NCBI GenBank assembly: GCA_963693305.1
Contig: OY855913.1
Span: 19,036,788-19,100,787 of the forward strand
Origin: Meandrina meandrites
Taxonomy: Eukaryota; Cnidaria; Anthozoa; Scleractinia; Meandrinidae
DNA length: 64,000 bases
Direction of reading: 5' to 3'
Both the position numbers and the translations under genes were made by a program. Numbering within the stretch: position 1 is the stretch's first letter; each line of letters starts with the position of its first letter. A model generated the notes under the pieces. It ran no database searches. It saw only the letters and a list, made by a program, of their open reading frames with translations, and was not told where the DNA came from. This document shows, piece after piece, positions 47,946-58,855 of this stretch.

Positions 47946-49774
47946 AGTGCATATGAAGTAAAAAATAATTACTGCTTATTTTTAAGGCTTTTCGAAATAA
48001 AGACGAATGGCGTTTTCCTTTTTGAAATATCTTGTTTCGTTATGGAGATATTTAGGTTTTTGTAATATGCAAATGAGGAAAGCGATGACGTCATTAATCG
48101 TTCCAGAAAAGGATAAATCAGCAGGGCTCGACACTAACTTTTCAACTTACTAGCCTAGTGGCTAGTGACAACTTAGATGTTACTAGCCAAAAAAAATTTT
48201 TACTAGCCAAGCGCAAAACATCGCTCCATCTTGGAGAATAACCCATGGGAATCGGATTTCCACGATTGCTGAAATTTCACTTGCACCTTCCTCAGAGGGT
48301 CGTTTACTTTGAGAACTATCGTTTTTGCTTTTCTCTTTTTTACCGCCAGTTAAATATCCTCTTATATCCATTATGCCCGGGATTAAGGAATTTTAGGAAA
48401 AACCAACAATATTCACATCTGAAACCGCTTGACACAGTCGGCACAGCTTGTGTCACGCTTGACTGGTTTAAACGCAGCGAACGAATTTATCTTCTCAATG
48501 AATTGCGCCGGTTTTAATTTTGTTCAATGGCCTTGTGTTTTCCTTACATCAAATCTCTCAGGCCGACAGCTCACAAAGGAAAATTTCCCGCAAAGACTTT
48601 CAGGACTCTGTTTTTCTGCGAGACTTCTTTGGAAAAATATCGAGATACCGAGATGTCATTGTAAACACTGTCGAGCCTTTTTTACAGACCTCTTTACAAA
48701 CAGGCGCCGGGGTAGAAACGTTTCGAAAGCAAAACAACTATCTGAAGAATACTGCAAGCTGTTATTGGCGAAATTCGAATGCTAAAAACGTCTGACTTAA
48801 ATTTGGAAGGATATAAATCTTTCTCTGATTATTTTTATAGTGGCAAGTTTTGTCAGTGTGCATATGACAAATCACCGATGTGTTGTTACAATTAAATTGT
48901 TATCCCTTTACAGTTCTGCACGATTTTGCGCATGATTTAATCAGGAGAAGGTCGTCTTTTGTTCTACTTATTTAGAAACAAAAAAGAACATCAATGTGTA
49001 CTTTCAGAAAATGCTGTCTCAACAAGAAATTCTGAGAAAAGTGTTATTTTGTTATTTTGTTTACTAGCCAAAGTGGCTAGTGGAAATCGAAACCCTACTA
49101 GCCAAAACTGAATTTCTACTAGTCTGTGGCTAGTTGGCTACCGTTAGTGTCGAGCCCTGAATCACTGAATCAAGCATATCTCTTGTAGTATTAAAGCGGT
49201 GTTCTTCAAACTTGGCACCATCAATGTTCATCATCAAAGGCACAAGATGGCATCCGTTGCGTCGTTGCCATGGCAACAGTCTTGGATCCAGTCTCCTTCT
49301 GTTATAAACAAAATATCTCCATTTGCAGCGCTTTAAAAATGAACAGTGACGTGGGTCTGGCGTGTAACACACGTGGTGCCCATCTTAGCTTAATTATCTT
49401 CGTTAGCTTTTGGGAGTGCATCACCTTTGGTTAAGAATAAACTGGGAATGTCAGTGTTAATAGAAATAAGTCTTTGCGGCAAAACTGTTGCCATGGCAAC
49501 GGCGCAACGGGTGCCATCTTGTGCCTTTTATGATGAACATTGATGGTGACAAGTGTGAAGTACACCGCTTTAATACTCCAAGAGATATGCTTGATTAAGT
49601 GATTTATCTTTTTGTGGAACGATTAATGACGTCATCACTTTCCTCATTTGCATAATACAAAAACCTAAATATCTCTAAAACGAAAAAAGATATTTCAAAA
49701 AGGAAAACGCCATTCGTCTTTATTTTGAAAAGCCTTACATATAAGTAATAAATATTTTTTACTTCATAGGCACT
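47946..49774. mobile_element. TTAA-flanked palindromic MITE carrying a nested element
   Basis: The ends AGTGCATATGAAGTAAAAAA and its inverse (ending CACT at 49774) are flanked by TTAA on both sides (47942-47945, 49775-49778). The arms extend for roughly 300 bases: left 47946-48121 plus 49160-49275, right 49490-49774. The duplicate locus at 51387 lacks it. TTAA duplication is typical of piggyBac-type mobilisation; no transposase is present. Confidence 0.8.
48122..49159. mobile_element. 1.04-kb non-autonomous element nested in the MITE arm
   Basis: The ends CAGGGCTCGACACTAAC and GTTAGTGTCGAGCCCTG are perfect inverses. Subterminal TACTAGCCA repeats occur at both ends. It interrupts the left arm of the surrounding MITE, and the intact right arm shows the original joined sequence. 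AATCA lies at both junctions as a possible partial target duplication. CAGGG ends suggest the hAT group. Confidence 0.75.
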
Positions 49775-50636
49775 TTAAGTGTTACTACTCGAACCGGGGT
49801 CCGCTTGCAAAATTTAACCAATCAAAAACTTAATAGAGAATAAAGGATGGCGACCTTTTCCGCAAATGAACCAATTACGTTGTAGAACACAAACAATACC
49901 ATGGGTTGCATCTAAGCGTGAACAGAAGTTTTAAAAAATGCGACTGCTGTTGCACTGAATTCGCGCCATAAAAGGCCACACTTTTCTGTTGAATTTCGCA
50001 AACTCAAACCTCCTTTACCCCAACCGCAATTAATCAACTAAGTGAGTTGAAGAGATACCAAATGCAAACATCCTCGTTTTGAGATGTATACAGCCTTTAT
50101 AACTCAGAAAGTCAGAAAAAAATGGATTAGTGATAAATTTTGGTGAATCGTTTGGAACAATCTTTGTTTACAGTTCAGTGATTAGTCAGCTTAGCAGAAA
50201 GATCTAAATAATTGTTCCATAAATCTATTTTTTTTTTATCCTTGGTGATGGGAAAGTGAAACAGTATTGAGCCGGTCTTCATAAGAATGGAAAGGACAAT
50301 GCATCACTCCACTTCGCCCGAACCGGCCAAAATCTGCGTTTATTCATGTTTTTAAAAATCTGCTTTTGCACGCGTTTAGAACCAGGTATGGAGGCTTAAA
50401 GTTTTGTGTAATTCGGAGGTATGTTAAAATTGCTAAATTAAGAATTTTGATTTCTATAGTGAGGCGCGCGTTTTTGTTGATGGTTTTCATCGATGCGTTT
50501 TCTTGATGCTTTCTCACCTATCGCCCACAGTCAATGATCAAAACGCTCAACACATCAAGTACGCACGAAAGTCCAACTAAGTAGTTTCCTTATCTAGGGA
50601 ACTCCTGACCTGACTATTCGTCCGCAGTGCGTGAAA

Positions 50637-50785
50637 AATGTCCACGAACTGTTATGCTCCCAACTGCACCAAACAGTGACGGGGTCAGTGACCAAAGGCT
50701 GCGACAAGCAAGCCGACGTGCATGGCTTATTCTTCAAGTTCCCGAAGAAATGGTTATGCAGTGTGAAATCGAAGGTTGTTTTCAT
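50637..50785 (+). pseudogene. THAP-type zinc finger relic
   Basis: One frame starts MSTNCYAPNCTKQ (C-x4-C near the start, as in THAP domains) and reaches a stop. Another frame downstream reads ADVHGLFFKFPKKWL, matching the His and FP motif of THAP. A frame change and stops separate the two, so the domain is broken. A further decayed version is at about 52855-52930. Confidence 0.55.
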
Positions 50786-51177
50786 CGCAATAATAATAAT
50801 AATATTTAATATTTCTAAGGCGCAAATTAGCATGTAAATATGATCAAATGCGCCTAAAGACTGCAACATTTTTTTTAAAAAAACACTACTTTTGCAGTGA
50901 ATTGGGGCCAAACAAGGGCGCACTTTTAAGTTGAATATTTTTATGAGTCACTCTGCATACATTACATTCCAAATAATTATGCCGTTCCGCAAGTCAATGA
51001 CACATGACATTCCGCAAACTCGTAACTCCTTTTATCATTTTATCCTAACCGCAATTAATTTACTAAGTGACTTGAAGAGATACCAAATGCAAACATCCAC
51101 GTTTTGAGATGTATACAGCCTTTATAACTCAGAAAGTCGGAAAAAATGCTCAAAATATAAATTTTGGTGAATCGCGC

Positions 51178-52870
51178 GGTGTCGAGGGCAGCACACAAAT
51201 AGGTCCGATAACAGATTGACTAAAACCTGGATGCTAGGTTAGCGTCACAATTGTTAAATTAGTTCAATTGCTGAATTTCAAAATAGAAGAAGAAAATTAT
51301 ACCTTTGGAGATGTGATCCGAGATGTTCACGCTACAACCTCGAGCTCAAGAAAACAAACTAATTCTCTTTACTTCGCTGCCTTATTTTAGTGTTACTACT
51401 CGAACCGGGGTCCGCTTGCAACAAAATTTAACCAATCAAAAACTTAATAGAGAATAAATGATGGTGACCTTTTCCGCAAACGAACCAATTACGTTGCAGA
51501 ACGCAAACAATACCATGGGTTGCATCCAAGCGTGAACAGAAGTTTTAAAATATACGACTGCTGTTGCACTGAATTCGCGCCAAAATAGGTCACACTTTTC
51601 AGTTGAATTTCGCAAACTCAAACCTCCTTTTACCCTAACCGCAATTAATTAACCAAGTGAGTTGAAGAGATACCAAATGCAAACATCCTCGTTTTGAGAT
51701 GTATTCTTGGTTTTCATGTTACGTCATAAAATTCTGAAATCAAAATTCAGTAGGCCTGCTAAACTTTCGATGTCACTTGGTGTAAGATAAATTAAAAATA
51801 TATCTTTTTGCAAATTTCCAACTTGGTTGTGCCCATCGTTTTAAAAACAGAGCATTTTGAATATTTGAGTTCTCCACCGTATGTGATATCAAGCTGAGTG
51901 CCGTGACAGCGTTGTTTTGATTCAAAAAAGGCCTTTCCTTTTCATTTTTGCAGATTGAACATTCCCAATGTACTAAGTGCTGTTTATGTAAAAGTATAAT
52001 AGATCATGAGTAAAAAGTAGTCGCTATTAACAGCAAAATTAAGTTCCAGATGTTTTCTCTGACATCACGGCGGCCATGTTTGTGCCCCTCGGAAGGGCAC
52101 AAATATGGCGTCTCCATACTTAACTTTATAAATTTGCGTGGAAAGTTTCGGCAAATAACTCGCAAACGGTGCGCCGCACAGACCTGTGATTTGGACAAAT
52201 AGTTTATCTGTTTATCTTCTATAACATCTGAAATCCATAACTTCTGTCGTTGAATGGTTTCGATTTTATTTTTTTATTGCGTGACAGTGAAAACCACCAA
52301 TACAGCCTTTATAACTCAGAAAGTCAGAAAAAAATAAATTAGAAATAAATTTTGGTGAGTCGTTTGGAACAATCTTTGTTCACAGTTCAGTGATTAGTCA
52401 CCTTATCAGAAAGATCTATATATCCTTGGTGATGGGAAAGTGAATAGCCTGCTCTTGAAACAGTCTTGAGTCTTTCTGAGTAATTTGTGTTGTAAACCTT
52501 CGAGTGCGTGCAGAACGGGCGATGGAAAGGAAAATAAATCACTCCACGCTCGCTCAACCGGGCAACATCTGTGTTTATTCATGTTTTTAAATATCTGCTT
52601 TTGCCCGCGTCTAGAAGCAGATATGGAGGCTTAAAGTTTTGTGTAATTCGGAGGTATGTTTAAATTGCTAAATTAAGAATTTTGATTTCTATAGTAACCC
52701 TCGCGTTTTTGTTGATGCTTTCTCACATATCGCCCACAGTCAATGATCAAAAACGCTCAAGGACGGATCAAGTACGGACGAAAGTCGACATAAATAGTGT
52801 CCTTATCTAGGGACCTCCTGATCTGACATTTCGTCCGCAGTCTGGCAGTACGTGAAAAATTTCCACGAAC
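51178..52870. repeat. Segmental duplication, copy 2
   Basis: Counterpart of copy 1. It has the empty site (TTTTAG at 51385-51390) where copy 1 carries the TTAA MITE. It also has its own insertion at 51704-52300, which copy 1 lacks. Confidence 0.8.
51704..52300. mobile_element. 597-base TA-flanked element
   Basis: The ends TTCTTGGTTTTCATGTTACG and CGTGACAGTGAAAACCACCAA are imperfect inverses with TA on each side. Copy 1 of the duplication has the uninterrupted sequence GAGATGTATACAGCC, which proves the insertion. Confidence 0.8.
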
Positions 52871-53267
52871 TGTTCGATGCTCCCAACTTGGCTCATTCTT
52901 CAAGTTGAAAAATCGAAGACTAAAAGTCGCATTTGTTTGGGTAGTCTTAATTCACGACTTAAACCCAATATTTTAACAGAAATGGTTGTAGAACAGTATT
53001 TCATCGTTGCTTATTGCATTTGATAAGTTTGAGTGAACTGGGAGTGAAAACGAATGCAAAAACCAGATTTCAAAATATAACGCTAGCGCGCGCCACATCT
53101 ATGTTATTACCCTATGGAGCCACCTTAACATAGTCGTAACAAGGCAATTCTTACCTAAGTCCTTTCTTGGCAATCGAGAGAACTCAAATTGGCGGACTGT
53201 GTGGAATTCAGGTCGAAGACTGTTTAAGGATTGTCGTGTTTCAATTAACAAGCAATGTTACTGGCTG

Positions 53268-54860
53268 GTTAGTTTGACGTTGTCATAGCCCCAAATGTTA
53301 AATGAAATACGTACCCCGTTGGTTTTCTTTGTTTCCTCTTTCGTTTCGGTGATTGCGATCTTCCACCCTGTATATCCAAGCAGCCCTTCGTCAAAGGAAA
53401 CCGACTTGTAGGGAGTTTATACTTGTTTATAGTAGGAGCATCATAGGGTGCCAAGATACGCTTCTGAAGGCATGTTGCACTGTTGTGCATTTTGCAGGCA
53501 AATAGACCATAGACCTGCCAACCGATCCAGTAATTATTTTATTTACCGTTACGATATCAGACCCAAAAAGAGAAACTCGTTCAGATGAAATGTGAACAAA
53601 CACAAAAACTTGGCAAGCCCAATTTAGATATTTTAATATTGAGCCTAATTCCCACAATTAGACATCACCACGAGGGTCCGGGGAATAAACCCAACAAACT
53701 CTATAGTTAATTCCCCGGAGCGTCGTACTGAGGTCTATTGTTTTAGGCAGAATTTTAATATATCGAAATTGGGCTACTAGTACTCAACCATAACCGTAAA
53801 TCCATTCTCACGGGGGCGGTTGGCTTGGTTCAGTGATTTGAAACAATCTGCCTTCTGGGTCTCTTTAGATTTGAGAAAAAGGCCGACTTTTCTAGATTGT
53901 TTTGAAATTGAGCGTGTAAATTGTTGGTTTTGATGGCTTTTTTAGTTCGGTTTTGATCGAATTTTTGGCGGTTTTGCGCCCCCTCCTTTCCTCCTTTCAT
54001 GCTAAGTGGACAGAATGGCGCCAAGAGTTCAAGGGATGTCGTGTTATTCAAGTTCAAATAAGAAGCGATATTATGGGGCTGATTGGTTTGACGTTGTTCT
54101 AGTACCCTGTTACAATTGGATTTCTTTGTTTACTCGTTCCTTTCGGAGATCCTTTGATCTATTTTTGAATGTTGGTCAAATTGATGTTTTCACTTGTTAG
54201 TAAGAAGCACCGTAGGGTGCCAAGATACGCCTCTGAACGCATGTTGCACGGTTGTGCATTTTGCAGGTAAATATACCATAGACCTGTCAACCGATCCAGT
54301 AACAACTTTATTTACATTACGATAGCAAACCCAAAAAGAGAAACTCGTTCAGTTGAAGGATATATGAACAAACATTTGGAAAGTAATTAGTACTTTCGGG
54401 TTGGTAAATTGCTTAATTGATTAACTATGCTATCTCCGTTGGGTGTCAGAAACTAATAAAGTGATTTAGCAGGATAACAAACGAGAACTAAATTATAAAA
54501 TGTTTCCAATTTTGAACAGACTGGATATTCACCTATTAAAAGACAAATTTCTTGATTGTTTATTTTACGAACAAACAAGCAAGGTAACAAAACAAACGAG
54601 CGACTTGTAGAACGTTGTAAACGTTTTCTTGTGGACTGTATAACTTTTGCAGTGGACAGTTTAAGGGTTGAGCTATGTAAAAATATGCAAGCATTGAACC
54701 ATTCTATTTATACTGTGGGGTGTTTTTAATCAATCCTCCGAGTTCGTAAATCCATTCTCAGTAGGTGGTTGGCTTGGTTCAGTGATTTGAAACAATCTGT
54801 GTTCTGGGTCTTTCCAGTTTATGGTTGAGAAAAATAGCTGACTTCTCTAGATTCCGCCGT
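53268..54860. repeat. Direct duplication of ~0.7 kb
   Basis: 53268-53880 and about 54086-54860 share GGGTGCCAAGATACGC, GTTGTGCATTTTGCAGG, CCCAAAAAGAGAAACTCGTT and GGTTGGCTTGGTTCAGTGAT in the same order. No conserved reading frame is seen. Confidence 0.7.
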
Positions 54861-57309
54861 GGCCCACATTTTCAGGGGTAAAGCCTTCTGCTGGAATTTG
54901 CCATCGCGCGACAATAAAGGGCGGGAAAAGGGAGGCGTGAAGTGGGATTTCCAAGGTTACGGAGACCGGGAGAAATTGGGAAAATGTTTCGTAACATTTA
55001 TGGCTCCCGGGCTGCGGCCATATCCTCCTAAGCCACCACCACTACTATCCCTTGGGGACCCTGGCGAATGGTGGGTCATGTCCGAGTGCGATAGTTTTTT
55101 ATCGTTTACCTTACAAAACAGTATGTATTGAACATTTCACTGAACGAAAATACCACTTTGACGGGAGCCCTACAAATTTGTAAAAGATATGAGCGCAAAG
55201 AAGGGCAACTTAATGATAAAAATGAATCGGCAACAGTGTTTCATGTATAACCGACATTTCGGCTTTTTTTTTTAATTTGCAACAAAATACAACCTCATAA
55301 ATAACAAAATCTGTTATGTTGTCTTGCTCTAAAGAGAGCTCCAATTTGTTTGCTTAAATTTTCGTCAATTTGAATTTGTCAATTCGCTTATTAACAGCGC
55401 TATTTGAATTTGGTTTTCAGAGTTTTCTCTTATTTCAGAGCTAATTAAACCCGTATGCTTATATAAATGACGACTTACTCATGTGACTTCAAAATAACAG
55501 ACGACTGCTGTAAAAAATGTTAAATAACAACTGTAGAAGTAAATACCATCAAAACAAAGTCCATTGAAAAACAACACAATTATTAAAAAATTGTTATTGT
55601 TTTAACTGGAACAAGTCTCTTTCGTAGCTATCGTTCGAAGAGTCGCAGATAAGGTTTCTCTGGATTGCAAGCATTCTTAATTACTCTTTAAAAAAAAAAT
55701 TCGATCTCATGGACAAGCTATTTAATCATTCGTTATATAACGAACTTTCTCAGTTCGTGAATTGCTATTCCTGATGGGGTCCAAATCCGCTAAGGCATGC
55801 ATCGACGCGTGTAAGTTGCAATTTACGTTATCTTCAAGCTTCAGCCGAAATCCGGTTATTGTCAGATGGAAAGATGAGTTAAACCTCTGTGGTGTCGAAA
55901 TGCTGTTGACGTGATCCTCAAAATCTGAAAGTGAAACAGCAATCGCTAGTTAAACGACCACGATATTTTGATCTCTCAAACGAATCGAGAAAAAAAAAGG
56001 CTAAAACCATCAAGTACGAGATATTACGTACCCTTGCAATAAGTTTTGGTGGTGTGCTCCGCTGGGTTAAAGGAACCCGTACCCCGCCTCGGACTACAAA
56101 AGTTCAAATTTGCTACCCGATCTCGGACTAAAGAGATAAACTGTATAGGGTAAACCCTCTCTCGGAGGGAAAGTAAAGAGCGTGTTTTTGTTTGCTATTA
56201 ATATCATCAAAACGACTTGTTTTATATCAAAGAAATAAATTTGAAATATGTTCCCCGTTCAGAGACCCCATCTTGTACTAAAAGGTCAAAATTGCAACTC
56301 CATCACAGATCTAGAAAGTCAAAAGTGAGACAATCCAGCGGTACACACCCATATCAGCGTGGGGTATATAAGGCATTCCCTATTCCAGGGTCGGGGTATA
56401 GCCCGAATTGCAGCTTCTTACTATCGTTGCTTACTTCCTAGAGAGACTCCCACATGCGAATAGAAGGAAATCTTCTCCTTTCGGATTCGGAACAATCTCA
56501 GATGAATACGTTATGTAATGTTTAAAAAGGAGCACCAGTGCTTTATCAAGTTTAAAACACGAGACGCAGCCGAGTGTTTTAGACTTGATAAAACACGAAC
56601 TACGAATTTATTGAACGGCTTCAAAATCTTCTCATGTAGATAAACTCATTCTTGCACTAACATTTAGATTTGGGTTTATTTTGGCCTAGAAAATTGGACG
56701 TAAAGTTTAGCCGTGTCTTTATCAGATACAAAGACACTCATGAAACATTAATTTCGTTCGTAATTTCTTTGTGAATTATTAATGAGTTTTTGAAAACGGT
56801 TTTCAATTTTGCAGCCTCGATTTTAAAGGCATTATCGACAAAGCTATTGCAGCAGTCAACTTTCTGAATGTTCTAAAAATTAAGGCGGGGGTAACCGTAA
56901 AATTTGAGTGAGTTTTAAAGAGGTTTTAAGTCGGGATAGAAGAAAGAAAATTATTTTTGAAAACCAATAGACTGTTGATCAGCCCTACACAAGAGCACAC
57001 CAGGTTGTCAGGGGACTGTCCAAATTCTAGTTTAAAACTTCATTAGATCTTAATAATAAATAATAAAAGTATTTTTATAACGTCAAATCCGCTTTAATCA
57101 ATATTTGTTATTTCTCTAAATTTTACCAATCCTTACCTCCCAGACATCTCCCAAAAATTTTCAAAACACACCAAAACATAGATTCAGAGTTGTTGGATTG
57201 CTTGAAACGCTAACTATATATTTACATTATCAGTTAAACCCAAGTTAAGCGACCAACACTGACGACAAAATCATTGAACTGAAATTCACTGAACTCACTT
57301 TTGTTGAAA
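54861..57309. other. Intergenic stretch upstream (by coordinate) of gene D 3' end
   Basis: A short hairpin at 56542-56592 (TTTATCAAGTTTAAAACAC and inverse). 56040-56200 resembles degraded repeat sequence. The open frame at 54859-55131 has no motif. Confidence 0.4.
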
Positions 57310-57488
57310 TCACAGTTTGTTCCAGTCGGCCATGTTGACCCTCTGTCCTTTTATTTTCACTCTTCTCTTTTGAGTGCACTTGTTACAAGATAATGGGCAG
57401 TGCAATTCCATAAACGCTTTATTTTCTGGTTTTCTTGATTGGCAGAATCGCTTGAATCGACGGCAAAGATGCAGGTGATCTTTGCATT
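57310..57488 (-). CDS. Gene D last exon: ShK module, basic tail, stop
   Basis: Acceptor CTGTTACAG. Same length and layout as gene C exon 4; differs mainly in Lys/Arg and Gln/Lys exchanges. Confidence 0.92.
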
Positions 57489-58816
57489 CTGTAACAGAGA
57501 GGAAAAAACTTTCGTGATTCTGCCCCTTTTTAAGTCGAGGCTAGATCAAACGGGAAACCGCCAACTCTCTGTTGGCAGGGGAGGGTGATACTGCTAAGGG
57601 TGATAATAATATACAAGCAGCAATTTCTTCATTCTGATTGGCTAAGAACACGTCAATTAATTCCAAACCAGTGCAAAAAGTGAAATTGGCAGTGCAGAAA
57701 GTGAAATTGGCCGTGCAAAACGTGAAATTAGCAGTGCAAAACGGTGAAATTGAATAAGATTGACATTTACGCCAGCTTCATGCAAAATCCATCTCGGACA
57801 AACAAAATGGCGGACAAAAGTGAGACAAGATTGTTTGATCGTTATAACGCAATTTTATTGAAAAGCTTGAAAATAACGCAAAGTAAAAGAGCACTACAAA
57901 AATTACCAATGGTCGAGAGGTGTGAAAGACGAGGAATAATCACAAAAGCAATGAGGACAAACATAAACTTGAAATTAAACTCAGGCCGACGGCCAATTTT
58001 AATACGTCAAAGCGGCACTGACAATCCCCGCCGAAACATATACTCTGAATACTTTAATTCTCTGAAAGGAAAAGCGCCTGCGAAGAAATACTAACCAGAC
58101 TGCCTAGGAACAGACTTCTTCTTAGTTTTGAAGACGAGAGAAGCAAGCATTCTATTTTTTCAAGAGAGAAAGCTTAGAAATTAGGTAAGCTTAGCTAAAT
58201 TTTTGCAGCTGTTGTTAAAGCTCGTTCAATAACAAAACGCGCCAAAAGTGGTATTAAGAGGCAAATCTAACCTGTATAACGTCCGGTGAAATCAGCCAGC
58301 AACACGGAGTTGTAGCTGAATGCTCTCCTCTGCACTGAGAAGATCCCTTCGGTGGATTCTAGTTCAGTATTTCGATATTCTGTCAGAACATCATCTGCTG
58401 AAAGCTGTTTTCGGCTCGACCGTGCACAAACAAGGCACAGACGGAGTTTCTTAAACTCACCGAAAAGAACAGCAGCAGAACCTTAGCCGAAAATTTCCTC
58501 TTGCTTCGCTATTAAAGTTCTTCAAATTTAACGGCGAGAAGACTAATTCTGAACTAAAAACTTTTCATGCAGCACTTCCAGCGAGTGCAGGAATTGAATA
58601 TTTACGCATGAATTCACACGTCAAATTTACAGCCAGGCGCTCGACACATGAATTTGTCACCAAAATTAACAAAGCGTGACAGAAATAGTTGCTTGTATAT
58701 TATTAACTAGTAATCACATGATTTTTCTCGTGCAATTTGAAATAAATAAGCACTCGTAAATTTTTCAAAGACTACAAATTACACTCGCCCTACGGGCTCG
58801 TGCAATTTTGTTAGCC

Positions 58817-58855
<39 letters not shown>

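Larger units (their letters stand above)
47712..50640. repeat. Segmental duplication, copy 1 (interrupted by elements)
   Basis: 47712-47945 matches 51178-51390, and 49775-50640 matches 51387-51703 plus 52301-52870. Shared stretches include ACTAAAACCTGGATGCTAGG, GTGTTACTACTCGAACCGGG and AACAATCTTTGTT. A shorter extra copy of the middle part is at 50990-51180. Confidence 0.8.
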
